Source: Tretioscincus oriximinensis (Eukaryota; Chordata; Lepidosauria; Squamata; Gymnophthalmidae). From it: 64,000 nucleotides of DNA. This document shows positions 1 through 11,302 of the stretch, one piece after another (the stretch's first letter is position 1; every line of letters begins with the position of its first letter). The notes beneath the pieces were generated by a model, which was given only the letters and a program-made list of their open reading frames with translations, was not told where the DNA came from and did no database searches. Made by a program: the position numbers and the translations under genes. The DNA lies in contig JAJVDF010000046.1 in the NCBI GenBank assembly GCA_022410635.1, positions 82,482 to 146,481 of the forward strand. The letters run 5' to 3'.

Positions 1-1219
1 CCCTCTTATCATTGGAGCTTGATGTTTTAGCTTATGTACCTGGCCTAAACTAGCACAATTAATTTCATAGACTTTAAGAGCATTTGAAGTCTTTTACANC
101 ACCAGTTCTGAAAGTAGGCCTTCGTTTGGCTTTTTTTATTATTATTGCAAGCCCACCCACTGTGAGACTCCAGCAAATAATAAAATAAAATAAGGCAAAC
201 AAGCTTCAGGATGCTGGGCAAGAGAAGTATTTATTCTGGAGCTCAGTACAGTGGAAGGCCAGAAGCAGCAAGACATTAGGCAAGGCTTAAGTATCCCTGC
301 TCCATTGAGATTTCCTGCTGCCTTCCTTAATGAATCTTGATGCACGTGCGAACATCCCTCTTCTGTAGGGCAGAAAAGGACAATTCAGGAAATACAATTG
401 TAGCCTTTAAATTTGGTTGAGGCAGTTTAAGTGGTTATATATAGTCTAACTGTCCTAATTCTGAACTTTTTCTGACAGCTCCATGGTAATGAAATATTCA
501 TTATCTTTTGAAGTTTACATTGGACTCTGCTTCAAAAACTATCAGCACATCAAATTATAATATATAACTGCTCTTTAAAAAATCTGATAGTTGTAATCCT
601 TTGTGAGATGCAACCCCCGCGTAGCTTTTTTGCAATTTCTTCATCAGTGCAGATGTTAGCAACTCACACGGGACAGCTAAAAATGCCTTTCATAAAAGCT
701 ACAGAAGAAAGCTGTAAATCATATGCTCCAATTAAAGGAGGAAAAAATGAGTTGCTACGGCTTATAAGAGTAGCTTGCAGGAATAAATTAATAGAAGACC
801 AAACATAATAGTAATACTGTCCTTTCAGTTTATTTTACAGATAGTGCTTATTAGTGATTGGACTCATTTGCATCGATTAGCATCTGTACTTCTTAATTTT
901 TCAAACTTTTAGGCCTCAGATTCTGTCCAGGGATAGATTTTGTGCCCATAAAATGAAGGCCATCTTCGTCAAACAAACAAGTTGGAAACCTTTGAATGGC
1001 AGATCTGGAGTACACCTAGCATAACAGAAGCAACGTAATGTTCTTTGTGTGGCCAGCTCCAACACTGGAATTGGGGACTATGTGCTTTGTGTATCCCAAT
1101 GCCAAATATGAGATTAGTAATTGTAGCTGCCTGGGACTGGTAGGAGATGGAAAATTGCAACTTTCTAATAGGCATATCTTTTCTTGAATCTGCATGTATG
1201 AAAATAAGAATGTAAAAGG
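1..1219. other. Unassigned intron sequence
   Basis: AT-rich; short frames only, none resembling a known protein. No repeat family recognised. Confidence 0.6.
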
Positions 1220-1790
1220 ATCACTGTTGGACCAGGTCACAATCCAGTTAGTCCAACATCCTGTCTCATACAATGGTATTCTGGGCATTCTCAAGCAGAA
1301 GAGAAAGACAAGACTTTCAATTGCTCTTGTCTCTCTGTAGATCGCTTTTAAATACGTTCTACATGTCTCTCCAACCCAAAGATAGTATCAAAGATAATAT
1401 TCATTCTATCAATCATTAATATAGCTTCCCTCTATGAAGCTGTCTAACCCTTTCTTAAAGCTAGCCAGTCTATTGTCACCACTTCGTCTGTTAGTAAATN
1501 CCAGAGACTGATGACAATCTTGAGTAGAAAACATACTCATCTTTACTAACTCATCTTTACAGAGTATCCCTTAGTGCTAGTGTTGAGTGATAGAGAAAAT
1601 TAGTTTTGTCTATCTTAATAAAATGCAAGGTTTTACATACTTCATTCAGAAGGCTTGAACACCATCTTTCAAGGCTAAAGAAGTCTAGACATTGTAGACT
1701 GATTTTGTGCGGGAAGTATTGTACTGCCTTGATCATTCTAGTTCCTCTTTTTTGCAGTTTTTTCTGTTTTGAGGTAATCTCACTAAATAA
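1220..1790 (-). mobile_element. CR1/L2-like LINE 3' end, decayed
   Basis: Reads as the reverse complement of a LINE end seen better at 36003-36962. It contains phrases such as GTCCAACATCCTGTCTCAT, an antisense LPEE-region equivalent, and TTTCAAGGCTAAAGAAG, the antisense of a FSLER-like motif. Heavily diverged with frameshifts, no open frame. Limits are approximate. Confidence 0.7.
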
Positions 1791-2049
1791 TTTTAAAGGT
1801 ACTATGATGCTTCCCAATTTTTCTATTTTCTTCCTAATTAATGCCCTGCAACTTCATTTATTCCAAAATAATAAGTTGTTAAATAGAACTTGATACATAG
1901 AACAATTCTGTCCAGTATCACAGAAACTCCATAGAAGGAGCCTCCAAGGGTGTTTATGGCAATTTCATACTGATTTTGTTCCAGTTTTTGGCTTGCTGGT
2001 CTTATAACTGAGCCTGTTGCTAAAGTGAATTTCTAGTAAGGGGTGTTTT

Positions 2050-2050
<1 letters not shown>

Positions 2051-2097
<47 letters not shown>
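2051..2097. repeat. (TAG)n microsatellite, about 15.7 units
   Basis: A perfect run of TAG trinucleotides over 47 bp, abutting a degraded copy of the hammerhead-like retroposon. Read as CDS it gives a meaningless serine run. Confidence 0.97.
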
Positions 2098-2163
2098 CCT
2101 TAGAAAGTAATAAGAAAGTTAGCAGCATGAGCTTTTGTGGACAGGTCTTTTTCCTCAAATGCT
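2098..2163 (-). mobile_element. Degraded copy of the hammerhead-like retroposon
   Basis: The stretch AGCATGAGCTTTTGTGGACA and the following TCAAATGC align, with about a quarter of positions changed, to the antisense core of the copies at 10164, 28615 and 52203. It lies directly next to the (TAG)n run. Ends are not definable. Confidence 0.45.
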
Positions 2164-5100
2164 ATGGAGTAAAAAATGAAAAATATCACTTAGCATTACA
2201 TATAATGACTACAGACTTTAGATTAAAGGACTACCAAAGAATACCCTCTGATCCTTTCTCCTTTTCATTCCATATTGTGATTTCATTCAAAAAGAGATGT
2301 TAGAAATTCCAGAAGATCTCAAGAAACTGGGGGACTTACTTAAAGAGGTACTCTTTGGCCAAATTGAATCTGAAACTATGGTGGACTGGCTGTTATTCTA
2401 CACCATCAGTTCAGACATTATAAAAGAAAAAGGTCAGGTAATACAGAATGTGATGGAAAGATCAGAGAATTGACAGTTAGGCAGAGGTAGAAGACTATAG
2501 AAGGATGATGATGAAGAGCTAAAAGGAAGCCTAAAAGAAAGTCTGGGCTGATTGCTACTAAATCTGCCCTGTTTATTGTAGCCACAGGCCGTCACCACCC
2601 ACTCTGACCTGCTGATTGGCTGTCTGCTTTTTTTCAGCGCTGCTGCCCATCCCAAGCCACAGTTGGAGAAAGAACTTGTTTGGTCTTCAATGAAGACTTG
2701 TGTGTGATCAAAATTATTTACTTATGTTCTTTGCTTGGACGAAAAGTGGGTTTGTGAAGGAAAAAAATAACAGGGAAAGACAACTGAGATGAGAGAAGCA
2801 GAATTAATGACATTTGTAGCGAGTGATCTGAAATGAGAATGTAGCAATGACCTGAGTCGAGCATTTGCAGATTGTCAGACAGGTAAGCCAAAAGAGAAGA
2901 GTGACTCATCAAGAGTAATGGGCAACGATGGCTTATGCTCATCGGAACTGAAAAAAGAAGAATGCAAGGGAGCTAAAAGAAAGTGGCAGCAGTGGTCAAA
3001 GTAAGAAGTCTTAAAAGGGATGAGGATGTTTGCCAGGTCCTAACAACAAAGTCGAAGGGATGGAGATGGCTTCCTTTGGCAATAGTACCTTTCTATTATA
3101 TCAGCAATTCTGAAAGTGATCAACAAATCACTTTTTCAAAAGCCAAGGTATCACACATCTTTCATCCTTGGGTGTCTCATGTGGATGCATGTTCATTGAC
3201 TCTTTAATGCTTCGTGCTTCTGAAAGTATCCCAGTCAGCAAGTCACCTGTAATACTAGCAGAGACACAACATCTATCCAACCAACAAATCCACCCAAACT
3301 GTNTAAAAATTGGCTTGCTTTATATGTGAATCAGAATCAAACTTACCAGCTTTTACAGTTCTCAAATGTCGCACTGCAGTTCTTAGTTCTCCCCCCCAAG
3401 GAGGAATTAAAATGTGTTTAAAAATACATGTTAATATAAAATATNTAATAAAATTTTAATTAGCAGTGCCTCTTTTGAAGGGGAAATGTGGCTTTTGAGA
3501 GCAGATATATTTAGCAATAGGTAGTTAAATGTAAATTTCCAGGCATTACTAAATGTCAGATTGATGCAAAAAAGGGGCAGGCCAAACGTAGGAGTTAACA
3601 CTTTCAGAAGCAACCCAGACCAGAAATAGATTGATCTCCCAAACCCTAGACCTCTCTGCTCATAAAAAGTGTTACATCTTTTTTATTTTCCTCTATACTG
3701 ACTAGTTCTAATATGACAAACACGTCCATGTCTACGACTACAAAAATCTCACTCCACAAATGTTAATGGGCGATACTGATGATGAAAATACAGGGTTATT
3801 TGTCTCATTGTTGGTACCTAAGACTACCTTTCATGGTATTTATTGAGATAAGGTCCCCTGAACACAATAGAATGTCTAAATGGGTATGGACCCTTTTTGT
3901 ACTCAGCTTTATTCCAAAATAGGAGGGGGACTAGTGCAAACTGCTACAGTTTTCCACCTAGGGAGGTTAGAATTGCATTGAAATATCTTATTTTTAAAAT
4001 ATTAACTAAATGCATATTGCATTTGACCATCATTCAATTGCTATTTTTTATTTTTAGCTTTTTGACTCTCAATACACACACACACATACCAGAAAAATGG
4101 GATGACGCAATGGAAGGGAGTTTTTTTTACTTCATGGATATTCCAACATGAACAGAGATGATTGCATTCCCCGAGAATTGTGTAGGCTCTTATTGCCCAA
4201 ATATGTTAGGAGTAGGCGTTTATCGTAGCCTTCCCTCTCCCTTTGTTCTGAAATCTTAATTATATAATTGTTACAATATGTATGGCTTTTATGTTTTTCA
4301 GGAAAAATTAAGCCTTTGGTCTTTGAAAAATAGAACCGTAAAATGATGCTATATTATCTGTTTGACTTTATTGTTCACTTCACTGTCGGTGGACGTCTTG
4401 GGCAAGCATTGTTCTTTCATGTTTGTTTTAAAAAGAGCTCCCACACATAAACACAGAATGTCCAGACATCACTACATTAAAAGAATGACTTTCTGTCTAA
4501 ACAGTCATCTTTTGTAGCATGAAAATTGGGTATCTTGATATTTTATGAACAGAGGTTTTACTTACCATGCAAAATTAAGTGGGAGCTTTTGTAGCATTTC
4601 TGATCCATTTATTTTCTGAAATTTAGAGAACATTCTGTATTTGTGAAATTGTCACAGAATTGGCGTTCTCTATTTTTGAAACAATGAGTCTCGTTCTCAT
4701 TCTCTTCAGATCATCTTGTGCATTCATGGACTTATGTACTGTCAGCCCTTGGCTAGTGTTATTAGTGCCAGATTACTAAATAGGCAAAGAAGGCAGCAGC
4801 CTATGGACCCCACACCTTTTTAGGGCCCTACAACAACCGATCAAAATAATATTGATTATTAAGAGATAATTATTGGGAGATAATTTGTGAGCACTCCCTG
4901 AAATTTCGACTGCCTAAGGCCCACATTGGGTTTAATCTAGTTCTGAATGTTACATTATCTGCAGAACACCATTGGGGATTCTGTTTAGTAACACTTGGTA
5001 ATAGCACAATTCTTGAGATTTTAGTTTAATAAGAAGCTTTGTATTTTTTAGTAATAATTTTTAAAAGCTGTCTTATCCTGATCTTGCAGTTAAAAGTCTC

Positions 5101-6025
5101 TAATCTCCTGAAATTTACATACCTGCATCTAAGAAAGCCACTTTCCAGATGAAACCAAAATTGGGGATTATAGGGAGCAGCAGGAGAACATTACCCCTCA
5201 GGGATAGGAGGCCCTTAATTATATTAATGGAAGTCTAAAACCATCCTCCTTGGTGTCTGCAACATTTTTGCAAGCAGAATTGTTGTCAGAGTCCAAGGGC
5301 CTAGTCATACACATGCTATCAAAACCATTTTCAATCTTGAAAAACACAGAACTAAACCAGAAAAAAATATTTTTCCTGGTTTTCGGGGCAATTCAAAACA
5401 GTTTTCCCCCCCTGACCATTTTTTCAGGTACTTTAAAAGCACCTTTATAATCAGGCTCCAAATTCCTCTGCCAATACGCATTGACCAAAGACTAGATCTG
5501 TTTCCCAAAGTGAGGCTGCTTAATATGTTTGTGTGGCCTGGAACCTTTAAGCAAATGATTGATTGGCAGCAGCTGGCATATCCAAAAGAAAGGCGGTGAC
5601 TTCGAGGTGGAAAAACCCGCTCTGCAAAAAACTACCTGTATTCACCCATTTCCATCATATGGAAGTTGCCATATCATAGTATCAAAGGGATGTCTAATAT
5701 ACATTCCTTTGATATTGATGCACATAATGTTCAGGATGAAGAGAAGAGCAAGGAGTAAAGCTGACCAAACTACAAAGTGTCACTCTCCTGTCCGCTCTTC
5801 TTTTTAAATACAGAGAATTCTTTCAAATGCATTTAAAATCTGTATTTTAAAAAAAATCCTTTCTCATATATTTTAAAATTAAGCTCAGCATACTTTTTTT
5901 AAGAGTTTTTTTTTTATACCAGCAGTTTGACTGAACACTATTTATAAAGCTTTCTTCCTGATTTACTGCTTTTTAGCTTACATCACTTTTCATGTCCCAG
6001 AGATGGCAGTGACGTCTTACCAGCT
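2164..6025. other. Unassigned intron sequence
   Basis: Mostly featureless. A segment at about 4765-4935 (from AGTGCCAGATTACTAAATAG to TTTAATCTAG) has the wording of a repeat often seen in lizard DNA, with partly complementary ends, but I cannot place it. A (CA)n-like run lies at 4074-4086. Confidence 0.5.
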
Positions 6026-6094
6026 TTTTCCTGGAAAATATTTTCCTGGAAAGTCTCACACTGTTGGTGCAATTTGCACCAGCAGTGTGAGACT
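6026..6094. repeat. Near-perfect 43-nt palindrome with adjacent AT-rich imperfect palindrome
   Basis: Arms 6052-6072 and 6074-6094 are 21 nt each with one mismatch (a possible G-T pair in RNA) and a single base between them. The left arm begins AGTCTCACACTG. Just upstream, TTTCCTGGAAA occurs twice (about 6028-6052) and is itself nearly self-complementary. Confidence 0.9.
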
Positions 6095-6295
6095 GGACAT
6101 CTGCCTGACTCAGGTCAGACAACACTTAACAATCTTTCCTCAGAATGCTGATCCCTAAATTAATTTGAATCTAGATTGGAGAAGTCATACTTGCACTTCT
6201 TCTTCTCCCATTTCATCTTCTTTAATCTGTGATTACGGATCTGGAATGGGGAAAGCTTGGAAGGGAGGAAGAGTCAATGGGAAGATGGAACCACT

Positions 6296-6601
6296 AGAAG
6301 AAAAAGAACTGGGTACTTATATCCCGCTTTTCTCACCTTTCAAAGGGACTCAAAGTGGCTTACAAGGGTATTTTTGCCCGAAGGCTTACATTCTATCTTC
6401 CCCACCAGGCTCTGGTGGTTCCCATGTATCTACTTGCAGTCAGTTGCAATTTCTTACAGTTCTTTCTTTTGAATAGCTGGGTTGGCTAGAGCTACAGGTT
6501 AGTGGAAGGTGCTTACCCCTCCCCACGTCCCACATAGGGCTTCGAAACCCGATCTCCCAGCTGAGAGGTGAATTCCTAAGCGACTGAGCTATCCNTGCCT
6601 G
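6296..6601 (-). mobile_element. tRNA-derived SINE, full-length-like, family A
   Basis: Read on the - strand it has a tRNA-like head with A box TAGCTCAGTCGCTTAGG (complement of about 6576-6592) and B box GGTTTCGAAGCCC (about 6536-6549). A body follows, then the end motif AAAGCGGG-TATA and an AAG-rich tail (6296-6310). A second copy lies at 7371-7671. Confidence 0.85.
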
Positions 6602-7370
6602 TGGAGGTGTGGAGACTGAATTTGGCTCCTAAAACCTATATACAGCTTGGACCCCTCCTCACCTCTCCCTCCCCAAGCTGCTATTTTATCCTCCAACCTT
6701 CTGGCTATCAGCCCCTATGGTTCCACTTCCCTCTGCCAGCTCACCCCTTTCCCCAAGCTTTCCTCACTAATTTGCCAGTTCTACTGAAAACATGGTTTTG
6801 GAAATTCATATTTCTGGCTTTCGAGATTCACTTTGGAAGACTAGATGTTCTATTTTTACAGTTCTGTATTCACATATCGGAATATTCAAAGCTAAAAGTG
6901 CTATGCCCACTGCTTGCTTGCATTAATTGCAATTCCCATTAGAATTAATCTTTCTAATTCCTATTCCCACTAGAACCAGTCTTTGTACCATGAGAGTGAA
7001 ACTTGTCCCTCTTTTTAGACTATCTTTATATATTAAATGTATATATCCTCAGAGCACATAGTATAATCCTTTAAGCTGCTTTGCTTATTCAAAATCATTT
7101 TCAGATACTTCAGTATTTTACATGAACATTGCCATTCTATGTCTTTATTTGTACTTGGAGTAGGGGATACTGCAAGCTCTTATCAGGAGTGGCGCTGATA
7201 ACTATCACGTAATCAATCAAAAAGCATTGTTAAATTTCCATTTAAGCAATTCACAATTATTCCTATGCCATGTATGCCTTCCTGCAGGAAGTACAAATGC
7301 TGTATTCTAGACTTTAGCCATGGTGAAGTAGTAAGGCACGTAAAACATAGGAAAGTTCAAAATATAGCTA

Positions 7371-7671
7371 GAAGAAGAATTGGGTTCTTATACCCCGCTT
7401 TTCTCACCTTTCAAAGGGACTCAAAGTGGCTTACAAGGGTATCTTGCCCTAAGGCAGACATTCTATCTTCCCAACCAGGATGTGGTGGTTCCCATGTAAC
7501 TACTTGCAGTCAGTTGCAATTTCTTGCAATTCTTGCTTTCGAATGGCTGGGTTGGCTAGAGCTACAGGTTAGTGGAAGGTGCTCACCCCTCCTCATGACT
7601 GACACAGTGCTTCGAAACCCGATCTCCCAGATGAGAGACCGTTTCCTAAGCGACTGAGCCATACGTGCCTG
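7371..7671 (-). mobile_element. tRNA-derived SINE, family A, second copy
   Basis: Collinear with the copy at 6296-6601 throughout: same tail GAAGAAGAATTGGG, same body, same head with B box TTCGAAACCCGATC in antisense. Same orientation and about 770 bp downstream. Close similarity implies a young subfamily. Confidence 0.87.
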
Positions 7672-8573
7672 CCGACTGAGCTGCTGCCCGGAGAAAAGTA
7701 AATGGTAGGAAAAAATCCCACTTCCTCACAACAGCAGATGGAAATAGTTCCCAGCAACCATTCCCTGGAAGTAAATTTGAAAAATACTTTTTAACATGCG
7801 CGATTTGTTTTTTTAAAAATAATCTTTGTTACTCATTGGTCGTATAGCATTTACCCTATCAAAAACAAATTAACATAAAAAAGTCCCAAGACTACTATTT
7901 AATTGAAAGTTGGTTTTTCATTGCATGTTCTCTTCAAAAGATGTATACATTTTTGCCAGCAGAATGTTAAAGGTGCTCAGTATGTTGTCAAGAGTCTTTG
8001 GTTTGACTTCTTTGTGTGTGAGTACACTTTTGCACAGTGTGGCTTGTAGTACCTGATCACTAGAAGTACTCTGTGCTTGCCAATGTTTATAAAAAGAGCA
8101 TAGTGCTGTGACCAATTTGACCAAGAAAATACATAAATAACATCATAGTGACAGCATCCAATTTTGTGTTACAACTAGAGCAACACATGCAAACATTGTG
8201 AAGAACAGCTAGCTAATCAGCACAAGCTGTTAAATGAATGACCAAAAATTAGTAAGGATAACATTTTTAAAGGGAACCAAATGTCTCTATGGCCAAGGAA
8301 AATAACAATAGGTCAATCTGAATCTTCATTCAAGACCTATATATATGGAGCCTCCGATTGAAGAATAGAACTCCAATAGAGTTTTCTATATTGGTATATC
8401 GTAAAGTTTTTATTTTATTGTGGGGAAAATGCTCAGTACAAAAGTATTTAATATCCTGACTTGAATATTTTTTTAATCATTATTAGTATTTATTTAAATA
8501 ATTAATACATAAACAATAAAATTCAAATTTTACTCTAGATAAATATGCTACTCATCTCTCTCTTTCTCTTATA

Positions 8574-8917
8574 CAGTGGTACCTCGGTTCTCGAACGCCT
8601 TGAAAGTCGACCAAATCGGTGTTCGACCGGCAGATTCCAGAAACTTTTGTCCTGGANTCCGAACACCGATTTGGAACTCGAACTTCCTTCGGCGTTCTTT
8701 CGGCCANGCGCGCCTTGCTGACATCATCAGAGTGCGTTTTTTCGGCCCGGCGCGCCTTGCTGAGGTCATCAGAGTGNGTTTTTTCGGCCCGGCGCGCCTT
8801 GCTGAGGTCATCAGAGTGCGTTTTTTCGGCCCGGCNCGCCTTGCTTCGGTTCTCGAACAAATTGGTTCTCGACCGTCCTGCCGGAACGAATTGTGTTCGA
8901 GAACCGAGGTACCACTG
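8574..8917. mobile_element. Non-autonomous pogo/Tigger-like DNA transposon (MITE), 344 bp
   Basis: Perfect 23-bp terminal inverted repeats beginning CAGTGGTACCTCGG, flanked on both sides by the dinucleotide TA (8572-8573 and 8918-8919), as expected of Tc1/mariner superfamily insertions. There is no transposase coding capacity. It holds an internal GC-rich 42-bp tandem array and differs strongly in base composition from its AT-rich surroundings. Confidence 0.92.
8708..8845. repeat. 42-bp minisatellite inside the MITE, about 3.3 copies
   Basis: Units starting GCGCGCCTTGCTGA begin at 8708, 8750, 8792 and 8834 (the last partial), giving an exact 42-bp period. Each unit carries TCATCAGAGTG and TTTTTTCGGCC. 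N bases fall at CG-rich positions. Confidence 0.93.
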
Positions 8918-9599
8918 TATAGTTCTCAGTAGTAAAGTTATAAAATGTTTCTTTATATATTACAGAAAGACAAGAGAAATCATAATAAACCAGAAAAAGA
9001 TCCATCTTAATAGCAATAATGTTATTGACATATTATTTCCAAATTAAAATTTAATCACTATTAATAATTGTTAAGTTTTCAAATAAATGGTCATAAATTC
9101 TTCTGCTTCAATTCTCTTATTTTGATTTTTTAAATCCAAAATACATTTGAACAAAAAAGTGTGTTTTTTATGTACTGATGCAAGAGTTATGAATCCTGAT
9201 TTGTATTGTCCTCTTCGTCATAACATCCTATAATCTGATGCACGGATAGACAACGACATAGACAACACTTTTAGAAGAACAGTTAAATCTCTTATATCAC
9301 TGATAAAATTTGTATGAGGTTTTTATTTTTATTTCTTGCTATCCAACCATATGTGGCTTCCACCACAAGAAATGTTGAAAACTACTAAAGCCCAAATTCA
9401 TAATTCGGCTTTTATTGATGTGATAGCCATGTTAAGCTGTAATCAGTTTCCCCAAAAAGAATGAAATTATTAGAGTCGGTATAAATTTCCTGATAATACG
9501 TAGTTTGGGTGTTAAACTATTTTTCATTAATTTCTTGATGCATGAAAAGAAGAAGAATAAAAAGAGAGAGGAAATGGGATTTGGGACTTGTAAGTCCCA

Positions 9600-10140
9600 A
9601 TACATTTGGTGTAGAAGCAAGTCAACACTTCAGAAAAGAAACATCATGCCAATAGTAAAATATAGTGGTGGTAGTGTAACACTCTGTGATTGTATTGCTG
9701 CTTCAGGACTTGGACTTTCTATAGTAAATGGAACCATNAATTCTGCTGTCATTGTAGCAGGACAATGATCCAAAGCACTGCAGCAAGTCCGTCANTGGTT
9801 TAAGAAGAACGAAGTTAAGTCTTGGAGTGACCTTAAAAAAGTGGTACAAACCCTCCATTGTAGCTGAATTACAACAATTCTGCAAAGATGAGTTGGCCAA
9901 AATTCCTCCAGAGCATTGCAATAGATGCCTTGCTAGTTGTTGTTGCTAAGGGTGACCCTACCAGTTATTAGGTTTAGGGAACAATTACTTTTTCACACAG
10001 GGCCCCTATAGGTTTTGATGTCTTTTTCACTTAATAATACTTTCATTTAAAAACTGCATTTTTTGCTTACTTGTATTAACTTTGACTAATATTTAAATTT
10101 ATTTGGTGATCTGAAACATTTAACTGTCAATCTTGGCTAC
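9600..10140 (+). pseudogene. Tc1-like transposon, transposase remnant, left piece
   Basis: The sequence around 9655-9760 reads like the Tc1 transposase block GGSV...AASGLG with degenerate neighbours. AGGACAATGATCCAAAGCAC (about 9759-9778) and the non-coding AATTACTTTTTCACACAGGG (about 9983) are hallmarks of vertebrate Tc1 elements. Frames are broken by stops and indels. The 3' end is displaced to 11247-11302 by later insertions. Confidence 0.82.
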
Positions 10141-10163
10141 AAAATAATGTTTTATTTTCATAT

Positions 10164-10284
10164 CCAGCAAAGGGGCTAGCAGCACTTTGAGACTAACTTG
10201 AGAAAAGTGGTTGGCATAAGCTTTCGTAGACAGGTCTACTTCTTCAGATGCATCTGAAGAAGTAACACGGCTATTTCTCTGAAA
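10164..10284. mobile_element. Hammerhead-like retroposon copy with inverted 5' part
   Basis: 121-bp insertion flanked by a perfect 12-bp target duplication TTATTTTCATAT (10152-10163 and 10285-10296). The right part ends AACACGGCTATTTCTCTGAAA, as in the copy at 28615. The rest is inverted relative to that copy, so the junction forms a perfect 26-nt palindrome (10238-10263). The antisense strand carries the hammerhead-like core (10222-10247). Confidence 0.85.
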
Positions 10285-10329
10285 TTATTTTCATATATAA
10301 TTGAAATTCATATATAATTTTATTTTTCA

Positions 10330-11246
10330 TATATAATTTTTGATTCTATCAAAAATACATTTAGAGAAAAATCTGATTTAGAAGAGGTAATATATAAAAA
10401 ACTGAGAGGTGAAGGNAAACTAGTGAGAATAATTCATAATTATTATAAATCAATNCAAAAACTTGCAAACTCTAAAGGAATTTTGGACTAATGTACAACC
10501 AATAGCACAAGAAAAATGGGATCAGTGGGTTAAAATATGGATTGCATTAAAGGACAACAGAATTCANGAAACAGAATTGAAACTGATTTCTAAATGGTAC
10601 AGATTTCCAATGCAACNAGCGCATATATCGAACATGTCTCCTCTTTGTTGGCATGGCTGTAATATTAGAGGGGATTATCTACATATGTGAGCATATTGCC
10701 CTAGATTAACACAGTTTTGGTATAGAACTGCCCTCAAAATATGAGAGATTTAAAACATGAACATTTCAATCACTCCCGATTCCTAGGTTTTCGATGGATT
10801 AGACATATCATATTTGGTGTTTATTATTTTGTTAAATACTCTATCTTTGCTGGTCATTTAGTCGTCACCAAGGATGAAAAGACTTTTCAAGTTGGTCAAT
10901 AAGCGAATGGTTAAATTATTTATTAAAATTTATGAAATTTGATTTAAAAAANATTAAAATATATTGGTATCCAATCATATCACTCTTGGTTAACTAAATG
11001 GCAAGTATTTATCATATATGCACTATCCCAGCAAGACCAAATTGTATATGAANCCGTTATATCCTACATGGAGTTAAGACTGTTTTCATAATTCTGTTAT
11101 TCTCCTGCCTACTAGGCTGAGGGATGTGGGGGGGATAGGGATTTGTTAGGTTACGTTCACATTTATGTTTATTGTATTTTGTTTTCTATACTGTTTTTGT
11201 GCATTATTATTAAATAAAATATTATTTGAAAATTCAAAAAAAAAAA
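10330..11246 (+). pseudogene. L1-type LINE, ORF2 C-terminus, 3' UTR and poly(A), 5' truncated
   Basis: The frame around 10463-10730 resembles the cysteine-rich end of L1 ORF2: AHISNMSPLCWHGC, then DYLHM and CPRLTQFWYRT after a stop. The 3' UTR ends with AATAAAATATTATTTG and a poly(A) run (about 11236-11246). Truncated, with internal stops. It interrupts the Tc1 element. Confidence 0.78.
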
Positions 11247-11302
11247 CCTGTTTCAAACACAGATATCAGGAAGGGGGCAAATATTTTTCTCACCACTTTA
11301 TA
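11247..11302 (+). mobile_element. Tc1-like transposon, right terminal piece
   Basis: ATCAGGAAGGGGGCAAATAT and TCACCACTTTATA match the usual right end of vertebrate Tc1 elements and continue the element broken off near 10140. The terminal repeat is decayed. Confidence 0.72.

Larger units (their letters stand above)
6602..9599. other. Unassigned gaps around the SINE pair and MITE
   Basis: Outside the elements listed (7371-7671 and 8574-8917) this is AT-rich sequence. The 113-codon open stretch at 6601-6942 has no recognisable motif and no splice context. Confidence 0.5.

Noticed and set aside
2043..2303. Serine-run protein
   Set aside because: Translation of a (TAG)n microsatellite.
6536..6600. 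tRNA gene-like A and B boxes on the - strand (also at 7607-7670)
   Set aside because: They are the head of a SINE; the cloverleaf is incomplete and a SINE body and tail follow.
6601..6942. 113-codon frame on the + strand, proline- and leucine-rich
   Set aside because: Begins at the SINE border, has no recognisable domain and no splice sites.
8552..9047. Long open frames of 102-142 codons on both strands with repeated ARRALL/SSECVF-like units
   Set aside because: They are translations of the 42-bp minisatellite inside the MITE; a repeat whose period is a multiple of three stays open in several frames.
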